DNA of 64,000 nucleotides, from NCBI GenBank assembly GCA_030041475.1, contig JASHNU010000080.1, positions 61,025-125,024 on the forward strand, written 5' to 3'. The position numbers and the translations under genes are program-made. Source of the DNA: Candidatus Sulfotelmatobacter sp. (GTDB lineage Bacteria; Acidobacteriota; Terriglobia; Terriglobales; Acidobacteriaceae). The notes under the pieces are model-generated. The model was not told where the DNA came from and searched no databases. It saw nothing but the letters and a program-made list of their open reading frames with translations. The number at the start of each line of letters is the position of its first letter. Within the stretch, counting starts at the first letter, position 1. Positions 16,093 to 24,400 of the stretch are shown here, piece after piece.

Positions 16093-17298
16093 CTATACGA
16101 TGCCTTTCCGTAACTCTTCCAGCGGATACTTCGTCCCTCTCCATTCAATCCCGTCGTTCCACAGCGTGAGACACATTGATCGGAGTAGCGTGTAGGTGAA
16201 GAGTAGCGAACTAATCGGATGCAGCAGGAAATAATACACCGGTACCGACGACCGCAGAGACATGCCGAAGTAGATCAGAAACAGCGAGACTAATGCCACC
16301 GCATAGGGCAGGCGCGCCCAGCCGTGTGCCAGCCAAATGCCAAGGAACGGGCCTATGTTAAGAAAAGCGAGCCCGAAGGCCGAGACCACGGTCCGCCACG
16401 ACTGAAAGGACAACACGGCAAAGAAATTTTTGGTCAGGTTGTTGACGATGCCCATCACCCCGCGTCCCCAGTGGATGGAAATCAAATCCCCACCGAACAC
16501 GTTGCGCTGCACGAAGCCAGCCTTCTTCACGACCTTGCCCAGCTTCATGTCGTCGAGCACTTCCATGCGCAGGGCCGCATAGGTGCCAACCGCGTCGTAG
16601 ACACGCCGCCGCACCAGGTTGAAGGCGCCCACGCCCATGTGATCATCGGTCGAGGGATCGGCCACTTTCCACGGCCGGTGGCCGAATAGGAACATGCTGA
16701 AGAAGAAAGCGATCATCATGTATTCGCCCGGGCGCTTCATGATCATGTGGGGGAAGAGAACGACATGATCGGCGGGCTCAGCCTCGGCATAGGCGAGCGC
16801 GCGACGCAGCGAATCGGGTCGGAACAGCACATCGGCGTCGGTAAAGAGCAGCCAGTCTCCGGTCGCTTGGTTGGCCCCCGTCCACATGGCATGAGTCTTG
16901 CCGAGCCAGCCCGGCGGAAGTTCTTGATGGTGAACCACCGTCAGCCTGGTTGCCCCACTCTTCCGCGTTTCTTGTGGAGGATCGGAATCCCAATCTCGCA
17001 CAATCTTTTCCATGATCTCACCTGTGCGATCTATGGACCGATCGTTGACGGCGATCACTTCATAGTCGTCATAGTCGAGCGAAAGTAATGTGCCCAGCGC
17101 CTGCTCGATGGTCTCCTCTTCGTTGCGCGCGGGCACGATAATAGAGACGCGTGGATTCCCTGCCGGAGTAACCGCGTTGCAATCCCACTCGGGACGGGAG
17201 ACATCGGCAACGGAAGGCATGCCGAGAGCGGCATCCACAATGCGGGAAAACCAGGCCAGCGCCAGAATCGTTCCCGCAATCCAGTAGAAGTAAACCAT
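16093..17298 (-). CDS. Membrane glycosyltransferase, GT2 family
   Basis: A 401-residue GT-A enzyme. The N-terminal helix anchors it (FYWIAGTILALAWF). The catalytic domain runs from PRVSIIVPARNEEETI (about residue 50) through VIAVNDRSIDRTGEI and the metal-binding LLFTDADVLF to the acceptor motif and GAFNLVRRRVY. Three to four C-terminal helices (about 285-375) follow, as in HpnB- and CrtQ-like transferases for lipid or carotenoid acceptors. The acceptor is unknown. A dispersed repeat of about 110 bp separates it from the MFS gene upstream. A relic of a similar gene lies at 14779. Confidence 0.9.
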   Translation of the reverse strand: MVYFYWIAGTILALAWFSRIVDAALGMPSVADVSRPEWDCNAVTPAGNPRVSIIVPARNEEETIEQALGTLLSLDYDDYEVIAVNDRSIDRTGEIMEKIVRDWDSDPPQETRKSGATRLTVVHHQELPPGWLGKTHAMWTGANQATGDWLLFTDADVLFRPDSLRRALAYAEAEPADHVVLFPHMIMKRPGEYMMIAFFFSMFLFGHRPWKVADPSTDDHMGVGAFNLVRRRVYDAVGTYAALRMEVLDDMKLGKVVKKAGFVQRNVFGGDLISIHWGRGVMGIVNNLTKNFFAVLSFQSWRTVVSAFGLAFLNIGPFLGIWLAHGWARLPYAVALVSLFLIYFGMSLRSSVPVYYFLLHPISSLLFTYTLLRSMCLTLWNDGIEWRGTKYPLEELRKGIV

Positions 17299-17405
17299 CC
17301 CATTGTCATCCTGAGGCCGGCGTCTTTCGGCGCCGAAGGACCTTGAGCAAGCTGCGCAAAGCGGTGCGTATTGTGCGGCGCAATAAATGCGCGTTCGGCT
17401 CGCTT
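17299..17405 (-). repeat. Dispersed repeat, family 1, copy A
   Basis: Read on the minus strand, this element starts AAGCGAGCCGAACGCGCATT and ends CCTCAGGATGACAA. It resembles the plus-strand copies at 21604 and 24262 over its whole length, with the same order of blocks. It lies between two genes without disturbing either. Length and intergenic position suggest a non-coding mobile or REP-like element. Confidence 0.65.
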
Positions 17406-17407
17406 TC

Positions 17408-18706
17408 TTATTGCCCTGCCGCCCTCTTGCCGTCGACGGCGACGGCGGGCGCGAATTTCATCCCGTAAAACAGTATGGCAGAAGAGATTCCCATGGCGAT
17501 GATGGGCAGAATAAAAGCCGCCTGCAGCGAGCGCCGGTCGGCGACCCATCCCATCATGGTGGGCGAAGGCACATCACCAAGTATATGGATGATGAAAATG
17601 TTCACGGCAATCGCAGTGGCGCGGATGTGGGCCCCGACCGAGTTGATGACAGCGGCGTTCAGTGGGGCGGTATTGAGCAGCAGAAAAAAAGCAGCGACGC
17701 CGATCGCCGGCACCATCGCCCGTCCTTTGGCAAACAGCGCAACCACCATGACTGGAATCCCAAGCGCCATGCTCACAGCCGAAACGAAGTAATAGGAACT
17801 CTTCATTCGGGGCAGCAGATAGTCGCCCAGCCAGCCGCCGATCAGAGCGGCAAAAATGCCATCAATGACGATGACGATGCCAAACATGAAATTGGCTGCT
17901 TCCAGCGTGTAATTCCGCTCGCTGTAAAGGAACTGCGGCATCCACACCTGGATGCCGCCTAGGGAGTACGTCATGAAGGCCATGCCCAGCGTGGAAGTCA
18001 GGAATGCAGGATTGAGAACCAGATCAGACCACAGTTTTTTCAGGAAGAAGTAATTCCGCACCAGGAAGCGACGCAATGCGCTGCCTTGAAAGCCGGCGGG
18101 CAGCCAATCTGCCTCGTCTTTCCTGGAGTCGAACTGTCCCCTCTCCGGCTCGGTCAGGAACGCAGCCGCGAGAGCCAGCACGAATCCCGGTGCAGCCGCG
18201 ATGTAAAACGGGAAGCGCCAGCCATGGTGCGGAGCGAGATACCCACCGAGCAAGTATCCTGCCGCCGAGCCGACGGGAATCGCCAGATAAAATACGCCGA
18301 GAATGCGGCCACGCACATTTTCGTGGAACAAATCAGCCACAAACGTAGGCGCGATGGTCACGAAGGTCGCCTCGCCGATTCCGACCAGAGTGTGCCGGAC
18401 GAGCAACTCCGTGTAATTGTGCGTTACGGCAGTGAGCAGTGTAAGCCCGCTCCAGAATAGCGCTCCGAGCACGATGATCAGCTTGCGCGAGTAGCGATCG
18501 GCCAGCGGCCCGACGAAGGGCGCCGCGATCATGTAGAAACCAAGAAACGCGCTCGTCAAATAGCCGATCTGCTCTTTGGTCAGGTGAAATTCGTCCTGCA
18601 CCAGCGGCTGCACGGCGAATAGCACGTTTCGGTCCGCATAGTTGAGCAGATTGAGCGCGGTGAGGACGATCAGCGCGGTGCGGGGTTGGAGATCGGATTG
18701 GGCCAC
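17408..18706 (-). CDS. MFS transporter (spinster-like)
   Basis: A 432-residue inner-membrane transporter with about 12 hydrophobic helices. The N-terminal NYADRNVLFAVQPLV and the loop motif GPLADRYSRKLIIVLG after helix 2 identify the major facilitator superfamily. LVGIGEATFVTIAPTFVADL is characteristic of the spinster/anion-cation symporter branch. The start is GTG at 18706. TATATT ends 9 nt upstream of it, so the mRNA is probably leaderless. The substrate cannot be told. Confidence 0.9.
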   Translation of the reverse strand: MAQSDLQPRTALIVLTALNLLNYADRNVLFAVQPLVQDEFHLTKEQIGYLTSAFLGFYMIAAPFVGPLADRYSRKLIIVLGALFWSGLTLLTAVTHNYTELLVRHTLVGIGEATFVTIAPTFVADLFHENVRGRILGVFYLAIPVGSAAGYLLGGYLAPHHGWRFPFYIAAAPGFVLALAAAFLTEPERGQFDSRKDEADWLPAGFQGSALRRFLVRNYFFLKKLWSDLVLNPAFLTSTLGMAFMTYSLGGIQVWMPQFLYSERNYTLEAANFMFGIVIVIDGIFAALIGGWLGDYLLPRMKSSYYFVSAVSMALGIPVMVVALFAKGRAMVPAIGVAAFFLLLNTAPLNAAVINSVGAHIRATAIAVNIFIIHILGDVPSPTMMGWVADRRSLQAAFILPIIAMGISSAILFYGMKFAPAVAVDGKRAAGQ

Positions 18707-18736
18707 GGTCGAGCGAATATAGCACGGCGAGATGAA

Positions 18737-19147
18737 TCATTTTCCTCGCTGCCGCTTCGGCCGCGGCCACTTCGCAACAATCGTGGTGGAGATCCCGCCG
18801 CGCGGGCGGAACTCGCCCTTCACCTCTGCCCATACCGGCTTCGCCCACTTCACTACATCTTCGAGCACCCGGTTGACGACGTTCTCCTGAAAAATGCCCA
18901 AATTCCGGTAGGACTGCAGATACTCCTTCAGCGATTTCAATTCGAGGCAGCTTTTGTCTGGCATGTAACGAATGGTGAGCGCGCCGAAGTCCGGCAGCCC
19001 GGTCTTGGGACAGACGGAAGTGAACTCGGGATCATCCACCACAACTTCGTAGCCGGGAAATTGATTCGGCCAGGTCTCGATCTCGGGAAACTTCGCGTCG
19101 AGGCCGGCGGCAGCGTGCTCCGGTGTATAGCGCGGCGATTTTGGCAT
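18737..19147 (-). CDS. queF: NADPH-dependent 7-cyano-7-deazaguanine reductase
   Basis: Reduces preQ0 to preQ1 in queuosine biosynthesis. The 136-residue form is the short (unimodular, YkvM-type) QueF. The catalytic Cys46 lies in EFTSVCPKTG, Asp53 in LPDFG, and the substrate-binding CLELKSLKEYLQSYRN and GIFQENVVNR segments are intact. TACAAT ends 6 nt before the ATG, so the transcript is probably leaderless. No preQ1 riboswitch can fit upstream. The other que genes are not in this window. Confidence 0.95.
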   Translation of the reverse strand: MPKSPRYTPEHAAAGLDAKFPEIETWPNQFPGYEVVVDDPEFTSVCPKTGLPDFGALTIRYMPDKSCLELKSLKEYLQSYRNLGIFQENVVNRVLEDVVKWAKPVWAEVKGEFRPRGGISTTIVAKWPRPKRQRGK

Positions 19148-19241
19148 GGAATTATTGTAGCGGGCTGCGCCGTCCGGAATCCTACCCTGCGCCCAGCGCC
19201 TCAGCGTGGCTGAGAATTACGACTCGCTTCGAGCTGGCCAT

Positions 19242-20225
19242 CTATTTTCGTTGCGCCGCTTTCTGGCGAATTGCCGCGTGCAGTTCGGCCACAATCTCCT
19301 GCGAGGCCTTAATCGCGGCGGCGTGCTGGTTCACGTTGAACGATATCGCTCCCACGCGGGCGTGACCACCCCCGCCGTAGCGCTCGCAAATCTTGGCCAG
19401 GTTGACTTCCGGTTCCTGGGGCGCCCACGGATTCGATCCCACAGAAACTTTCACCCGAAAACTGCTCTTGCTCAGACCCACGCTGTAGACCGACTCGGGA
19501 TGCAGGTAGTACGGAATGAACTTGTTGTAGCCTTCGAGATCGTGGTCAGTCACGTCGAAGAATATCGTCGCGTCCTTGCACTCCGTGCGTTCTTTCAGAA
19601 TTTCAATCGACAACTCGTGGCGCTTGAGCAAGGGGGGCAAAAGCGGCGCGACGAACGGGGCTTCGAGAATCTCCGATAGCGGCTTCGCGGCGAGCAGTGG
19701 AATGAGATTGGGCACGAAGCCGTGATCGGGCGCGGATTCGATCACCATGGTCAGCTTCATGGCGGGCGCTTCCATCTCGACGGCCGTCTTGGCATCGGGA
19801 TAGAGAGCGCCGTCGATGACATCCGTCCAGTGCACTAGATCGGCCACGGGCGCGGGATCGAAGCCGAAGCGCTGCTGGGCGATCATGGCGATAAAACTGG
19901 TACACGACTTGAAGGCGGGATCGTAAAATTTGCGATTCGACTGATCCTGTTCGAAATGCTCAGCGTCGGCGGGAGAGAGAAATGCGCTTTCGTGATGATC
20001 GAACCACCAGGTAATGTTGGGCGAACTGGAATATTTGAAATCGACGATGGCATTCTCGTCGCCGTCGAACTGCCTTTCGTCAAACAGCGCCCCGGCGCGG
20101 TGAACCAGGCCGGTGAACACGAACTCGGCGTCACTGCGGATGCGCTCGCGATAGAAGCGCGAGAACAACGCTGCTGAAGACGCTCCATCAAAGCACTTGT
20201 CGTGATAGAAGACCCGAACTCTCAA
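19242..20225 (-). CDS. DHH-family phosphoesterase
   Basis: A predicted metal-dependent phosphoesterase of 327 residues. The N-terminus FYHDKCFDGASSAALF matches the HxxxDGxxAA metal site; IVDFKYS and WWFDHHES supply the later ligands, including the DHH motif. The C-terminal GGGGHARVGAISF is the DHHA1 substrate-binding loop. This resembles the oligoribonuclease/pAp-phosphatase-like branch, with 5'-phosphorylated oligonucleotides or nucleotides as possible substrates. The start is TTG at 20225, preceded by a GGGG; a later start would remove the metal site. Confidence 0.87.
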   Translation of the reverse strand: MRVRVFYHDKCFDGASSAALFSRFYRERIRSDAEFVFTGLVHRAGALFDERQFDGDENAIVDFKYSSSPNITWWFDHHESAFLSPADAEHFEQDQSNRKFYDPAFKSCTSFIAMIAQQRFGFDPAPVADLVHWTDVIDGALYPDAKTAVEMEAPAMKLTMVIESAPDHGFVPNLIPLLAAKPLSEILEAPFVAPLLPPLLKRHELSIEILKERTECKDATIFFDVTDHDLEGYNKFIPYYLHPESVYSVGLSKSSFRVKVSVGSNPWAPQEPEVNLAKICERYGGGGHARVGAISFNVNQHAAAIKASQEIVAELHAAIRQKAAQRK

Positions 20226-20388
20226 GCTATGCCCCAGGTCGCACGAATTCCTGGGCCGCTTGACCGACGCTTGAGGCGCAGATTTTGCGGCGCAGGTAAA
20301 AGCTAATAGGATTGACAGCTACGGGGAAGAAAGTCAAGGGCTGGAATTCCCACAGTAACACGAAGGTAAATTGAGGAAGCGCACTTAC

Positions 20389-20940
20389 TCATCCGCGCGG
20401 GGGGCTGGCGTACCAGCCGGCGAGACGACCGAGGAACGGAAGTTCGAACATTTCGCCCTGAAATGCCTTCACCAGCAAGACCAGCCAGATCAAAACCATC
20501 GCGAGCGCGACCATCCCCCAAAGCAGCCCGATCAACAGCGGCCCCACCATCGGGACGTGAAACAAAACAAGACCCGAGAGCTTGAGTGCAAGCCAGACCA
20601 GGATTCCAGCCGCCCACAGCAAGAGCGACTGAAGAGAATGAAAGCGGACGAAGCGGTTCTTGTTATAAGGCTCGACGAGAAGCCAGACAATGGCAGGAAT
20701 GCAGGTAACATAGGCAATGGCGCCCGCAACGTTCTCCGGAAGGGCGCCAACCGTGCCCTGGGCCTGCGGCTGCTCTTGCTCACTGGCCAAGTCGCCGGTG
20801 GGGGCGGCGACTCGTCCGGTGCTCGTCATCGGCCGGCCGCAACCGGGACAGTAGGCAGCCGTCTCCGGCATCTGCGCGGCGCAGTTGGGACAGGCAAGCG
20901 GCAGGGGCTGAAGGGAGGGCATTTTCGTTGACGCCATCAT
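20389..20940 (-). CDS. Zinc-ribbon membrane protein (DUF4870-like)
   Basis: 183 residues: an N-terminal zinc ribbon (CPNCAAQMPETAAYCPGCG), a Gln/Glu-rich linker, then three hydrophobic helices beginning VAGAIAYVTCIPAIVWLLV with the conserved FVRFHSLQSLLLW, which is the pattern of the DUF4870/Tic20-like family. The ATG at 20940 is preferred over an upstream TTG at 20985, which has no Shine-Dalgarno and lies 3 bp from the Fur stop. It is probably cotranscribed with the Fur gene. Function unknown. Confidence 0.8.
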   Translation of the reverse strand: MMASTKMPSLQPLPLACPNCAAQMPETAAYCPGCGRPMTSTGRVAAPTGDLASEQEQPQAQGTVGALPENVAGAIAYVTCIPAIVWLLVEPYNKNRFVRFHSLQSLLLWAAGILVWLALKLSGLVLFHVPMVGPLLIGLLWGMVALAMVLIWLVLLVKAFQGEMFELPFLGRLAGWYASPPRG

Positions 20941-20988
20941 TCGAGAAGACCACCCATTATTCGAGACGACGGACCCGGGAATCAACCG

Positions 20989-21486
20989 TCAGCTTCGGCT
21001 GGCTTGGTCTCTTCTCCGGCAGTCTTCGCACACTCCGTAGATCTGGAAGGTGTGGCGCGTGGTGAGGTAGTGATACTTGCGGCCGATCTCCCGTTCAAGT
21101 TCACCGACTTCCTGGGAGAAAAATTCGACCGAGCTGCCGCACTCGGTGCAGACCATGTGGTGATGGCTGCGGCGGTTGTACTGATGTTCGTAGCGGGAGA
21201 TGCCGTCGTGAAAGGCCACCTCGCTGGCCAGGCCGCACTCGGCCAGAAGCTTCAGCGTCCGGTAGACCGTGGTGTAGCCGATGCGGGCGTCTTTTTTCTG
21301 CACCAGGCGGTGAAGCTCGTCGGTGGAGAGATGGTCGCGGGTTTCAAGAAACGTGCGCAGAATCGTATCGCGCTGCCCGGTCTGCTTCAGGCCGACCTGC
21401 TTTAAATGCCGGTGCAGGATGCCCTGAGCTTCGCGGACCATCTGGCGGGAGATGGTGGGCTGGTCATCAATGCGTTTCTGAAGCAT
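20989..21486 (-). CDS. Fur-family metalloregulator
   Basis: 165 residues with the Fur architecture. A winged helix (residues about 20-95) contains GLKQTGQRDTILRTFLET and GYTTVYRTLKLLAECGL. The dimerisation domain has the histidine-rich regulatory site RSHHHMVC and two structural zinc pairs, CTEC and CEDC. HHHMVCTECG is most like iron-responsive Fur, but PerR and Zur are not excluded. A 21-bp palindrome of Fur-box type lies about 52 bp upstream, consistent with autoregulation. A downstream zinc-ribbon membrane protein may share the transcript. Confidence 0.92.
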   Translation of the reverse strand: MLQKRIDDQPTISRQMVREAQGILHRHLKQVGLKQTGQRDTILRTFLETRDHLSTDELHRLVQKKDARIGYTTVYRTLKLLAECGLASEVAFHDGISRYEHQYNRRSHHHMVCTECGSSVEFFSQEVGELEREIGRKYHYLTTRHTFQIYGVCEDCRRRDQASRS

Positions 21487-21517
21487 GAGGGATGGGCCGG
21501 GATGTGCTGGCGCGGTC

Positions 21518-21523
21518 AGGATA
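21518..21523 (-). promoter_or_regulatory. Candidate -10 element of the Fur gene
   Basis: TATCCT on the minus strand lies about 31 nt before the Fur ATG and 14 bp downstream of the Fur-box palindrome. The palindrome would therefore cover the -35 region. Confidence 0.35.
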
Positions 21524-21537
21524 GCACTTCGCCATCT

Positions 21538-21558
21538 TGAAAATGAAATTCATTTTCA
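21538..21558. promoter_or_regulatory. Fur-box-like palindrome
   Basis: TGAAAATGAA, a central A and TTCATTTTCA make a perfect 10-1-10 inverted repeat. It is A/T-rich in an otherwise GC-rich region and similar to the Fur-box pattern of repeated ATGA/TCAT elements. Its position between the Fur gene and the divergent penicillin-acylase gene allows control of both. Confidence 0.7.
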
Positions 21559-21603
21559 GTTTACGAGTGCAGCCGCCGGAGGTCGAATACAATCTAAAGA
21601 TTC

Positions 21604-21719
21604 GTGGGCAAAGAGGAAGCGAGCCGAGCGCGCGATTGTCGCGTCGCACAAAACGCGACGCAACACGCGGCTCGCCCAGATCCTTCGCTGCGCAAAGAAC
21701 ACTTACTCAGGATGACAAG
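21604..21719 (+). repeat. Dispersed repeat, family 1, copy B
   Basis: Contains GGAAGCGAGCCGAGCGCGCG near the start and GCGCAAAGAACACTTACTCA then GGATGACAAGC at the end. The last 38 bases match the copy at 24262 with few differences, and the first part matches the inverted copy at 17299. It forms the 5' untranslated region of the penicillin-acylase gene. Confidence 0.7.
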
Positions 21720-21746
21720 CACACCGGAGAGCAATCCAAGTTCCCC

Positions 21747-24260
21747 ATGAGCACTGTGGCACAGGTCAGCACGCCGGCATCGCGCCGCTCGACGTTGGTC
21801 AACATTCTGCTGTGGCTGCTGTTAGCCGTGGTGGCCATTGTGACGGGTGCGCTCGTCTATGCCGACTACGTGGCGCGAGCTGCCCTGCCCCAACTCGATG
21901 GGCGGTTGCAGCTCAGCGGGCTTTCGTCGCCGGTCACCGTGACCCGCGACGGCCACGGCGTGCCCACCATCGAGGCGGCTACGCTGGAGGATCTTTTCTT
22001 CGCACAGGGCTGCGTCACGGCGCAGGATCGGCTGTGGCAGATGGATGTGATGCGGCGGTTTGCCGCCGGAGAACTCTCGGAAATTCTGGGCGAAGACACG
22101 CTCAAACTCGACCGAGAGCAGCGCATTCTGGGCTTGCGCGCGGCTGCTAAGAAGTCGATCGAGATGGCGAGCCCGCGTGATCGCGCTTTTTTCGATGCCT
22201 ACGCGCGCGGCGTAAACGCCTACATTGCGTCCCACGCTAAGCATCTTCCGATTGAATTTCGCATCCTCGGCTATGCGCCAAAGCCCTGGCAGGCCGAGGA
22301 TTCCATCTTGATTGCCAACCAGATGGTGAAGGACCTGAACTACCACTACTTCTACGACGCTCTGGATCGCGAGAAGATCCTTGCCAAGCTGGGGCCGGAG
22401 CTGACGGCAGACCTGTATGTGAACCGCTCATGGCACGATCGTCCGCCCACGGTCATGCGCGAGGACTTGAGCCAGCCGGACACCAACGCCGGCGATTCCG
22501 ACGAAGATGATGACGATGACGATTCTCCGGACAACGTGGTCACACACACGGCGATTCCGCTGGCGCCTCCCCAGAGTTTGCCGGAAGACCTGACGGTGAA
22601 CGGATCAAACGACTGGGTGATTTCAGGCGCGCATACCGTCACCGGGAAGCCGCTGCTCTCAAACGACATGCACCTCGGCCATCAGATGCCGAATTTGTGG
22701 TACGAGGCGCATTTGCATTCGGGCACCTACGATGTCGCGGGCGTGACCCTGCCGGGAATGCCTTATGTAATCGTCGGCCACAACCAGCGTATCGCATGGG
22801 GATTCACCAATGTCGGGCCGACAGTCACCGACGTTTATATTGAGAATTTCAACGCCCAGGGTGCGTATCAGACCCCGAATGGCTGGCTGGAGCCGGAGCA
22901 TCGCACGGAAGTGATCCACGTGCAAGGCAAGCCGGACGTGACAGTAGATGTAAAGATCACGCGGCACGGGCCGGTCATCACGGAATTGGTGCCGGGCGAG
23001 ACGCGGCCGCTGGCGCTGCGCTGGACATTGTATGACGGCCTGCGCATGCCGTTTTTCGATGTGAACGCGGCCCAGAACTGGGAGGAATTTCAGCACGCTT
23101 TTTCGCTGCTCGATGCGCCGGGGCAGAACGTCGTTTATGCGGATGTGGACGGCAATATCGGATACCACGCGACTGGCAAGGTCCCGATTCGCGCCGTGGG
23201 AGATGGCAGCCTGCCGGTGAGCGGCGCCGACAACGCACACGAGTGGATCGGCTATATTCCATTCGAGAAGCTGCCGAACATCTACAATCCGGCGTCGGGA
23301 ATCATTGCAACGGCGAATGGGCGGATCGCCCCGGACAATTATCCGAATTCGATCAGCATGGAGTGGGAAGCACCGTGGCGCACGGCGCGGATTTATCACG
23401 TGCTGGAATCGGGGCGGCAGTTCTCTGCGGCTGACATGCTCGCCCTCGAAAACGACATTCATTCGGAGCCTGACCTGTTCGCTGCCGAGCGTCTGGTCTA
23501 CGCGGTTGATCATGCCAGCAAGCCATCGGAGCGGGTAAAGCAGGCCGCCGATCTCATGCGCAGCTGGGATGGACGAATGCTCGCGTCTTCTGCAGCGCCC
23601 ACGATCGCTGAAACTTCGATGCGCGAATTGCGCCGGCTTTTACTCGAGCCGAAGCTGGGAAGTCCAGGCCCGTCGCTTTCGAACAAGTCCGCCCCTGAAC
23701 CAAATTCCGAGCTCTACATGGACCGGGAGCATCCATCCCTGGACTGGACTACGTACTCATGGCTACAGCGATCAGTCTGGCTGGAGAATATTCTGCTGCA
23801 TCGCCCCAAGCGCTGGCTGCCGGAGAGGTACGCGAACTACGACGAACTGCTGGCTGCCGCAGTCGAGTCGGCTGTGAACGAACCACAAGCGCCGAAAGAT
23901 CTGGCCGCATGGCGCTGGGGCGCGTTCAACGCGGTCGAAATCCAGCATCCAATCCTGGGCAAGATTCCGCTGCTGAATCACTGGTCGGGACCGGGCACTC
24001 AGGAGCAGTCAGGCAGCGGCTACACCGTCAAGGCGGTCACGCGCTATCACGGTCCGTCAGAGCGCTTCACCGCGAATCTGGCCGATCTGGACCAGTCCAC
24101 GCTGAACATCGTGACCGGACAGAGCGGGAACTTTCTCAGCCCGTATTACATGGATCAGTGGAGGGCCTGGTACGAGGGAACCACCTTCACGTTGCCGTTT
24201 AGCGAAACGGCCGTGGCGACAGCGAAAGCGCACACGCTGATGCTGGAGCCGGCGAAATAA
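21747..24260 (+). CDS. Penicillin-acylase-family N-terminal-nucleophile hydrolase
   Basis: An 837-residue Ntn-hydrolase precursor, probably exported: a hydrophobic helix at residues 18-40 follows a short basic stretch. The segment before the cleavage site is the alpha chain, with RDGHGVPTIEA and AQDRLWQMDVMRRFAAGEL. The predicted autoproteolytic serine is Ser287 in VNGSNDWVISG, which becomes the beta-chain N-terminus. The linker before it carries an unusual acidic run (DSDEDDDDDD, near residue 253). Members hydrolyse amides such as acyl-homoserine lactones or beta-lactams; the substrate here is unknown. ATG 21747 is chosen because the frame upstream is only the dispersed repeat. No good Shine-Dalgarno is seen. 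Confidence 0.9.
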   Translation: MSTVAQVSTPASRRSTLVNILLWLLLAVVAIVTGALVYADYVARAALPQLDGRLQLSGLSSPVTVTRDGHGVPTIEAATLEDLFFAQGCVTAQDRLWQMDVMRRFAAGELSEILGEDTLKLDREQRILGLRAAAKKSIEMASPRDRAFFDAYARGVNAYIASHAKHLPIEFRILGYAPKPWQAEDSILIANQMVKDLNYHYFYDALDREKILAKLGPELTADLYVNRSWHDRPPTVMREDLSQPDTNAGDSDEDDDDDDSPDNVVTHTAIPLAPPQSLPEDLTVNGSNDWVISGAHTVTGKPLLSNDMHLGHQMPNLWYEAHLHSGTYDVAGVTLPGMPYVIVGHNQRIAWGFTNVGPTVTDVYIENFNAQGAYQTPNGWLEPEHRTEVIHVQGKPDVTVDVKITRHGPVITELVPGETRPLALRWTLYDGLRMPFFDVNAAQNWEEFQHAFSLLDAPGQNVVYADVDGNIGYHATGKVPIRAVGDGSLPVSGADNAHEWIGYIPFEKLPNIYNPASGIIATANGRIAPDNYPNSISMEWEAPWRTARIYHVLESGRQFSAADMLALENDIHSEPDLFAAERLVYAVDHASKPSERVKQAADLMRSWDGRMLASSAAPTIAETSMRELRRLLLEPKLGSPGPSLSNKSAPEPNSELYMDREHPSLDWTTYSWLQRSVWLENILLHRPKRWLPERYANYDELLAAAVESAVNEPQAPKDLAAWRWGAFNAVEIQHPILGKIPLLNHWSGPGTQEQSGSGYTVKAVTRYHGPSERFTANLADLDQSTLNIVTGQSGNFLSPYYMDQWRAWYEGTTFTLPFSETAVATAKAHTLMLEPAK

Positions 24261-24261
24261 A

Positions 24262-24396
24262 AGGAAGCGCTCCAAGCGCGGTTGATGGGGCGCAAACAAC
24301 GCTCCCGCAGCGCGCGCCTCGCCGGGACCCCTTCGACTTCGCTCAGGGCAGGCTCTTCGCCGCGCAAAGAACCCTTGCTCAGGATGACAAGCAAAC
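24262..24396 (+). repeat. Dispersed repeat, family 1, copy C
   Basis: Follows directly on the acylase stop. It begins GGAAGCGCTCCAAGCGCGGTT and ends GCGCAAAGAACCCTTGCTCA then GGATGACAAGC, almost identical in its last 38 bases to the copy at 21604. An extra stretch with CCTTCGACTTCGCTCAGG lies in the middle. It reaches to within 5 bp of the stop of the convergent lipoprotein gene. Confidence 0.7.
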
Positions 24397-24400
24397 TGTC

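Noticed and set aside
19148..19241. preQ1 riboswitch before queF
   Set aside because: The -10 box lies 6 nt before the start codon, leaving no room for an aptamer, and no motif is visible.
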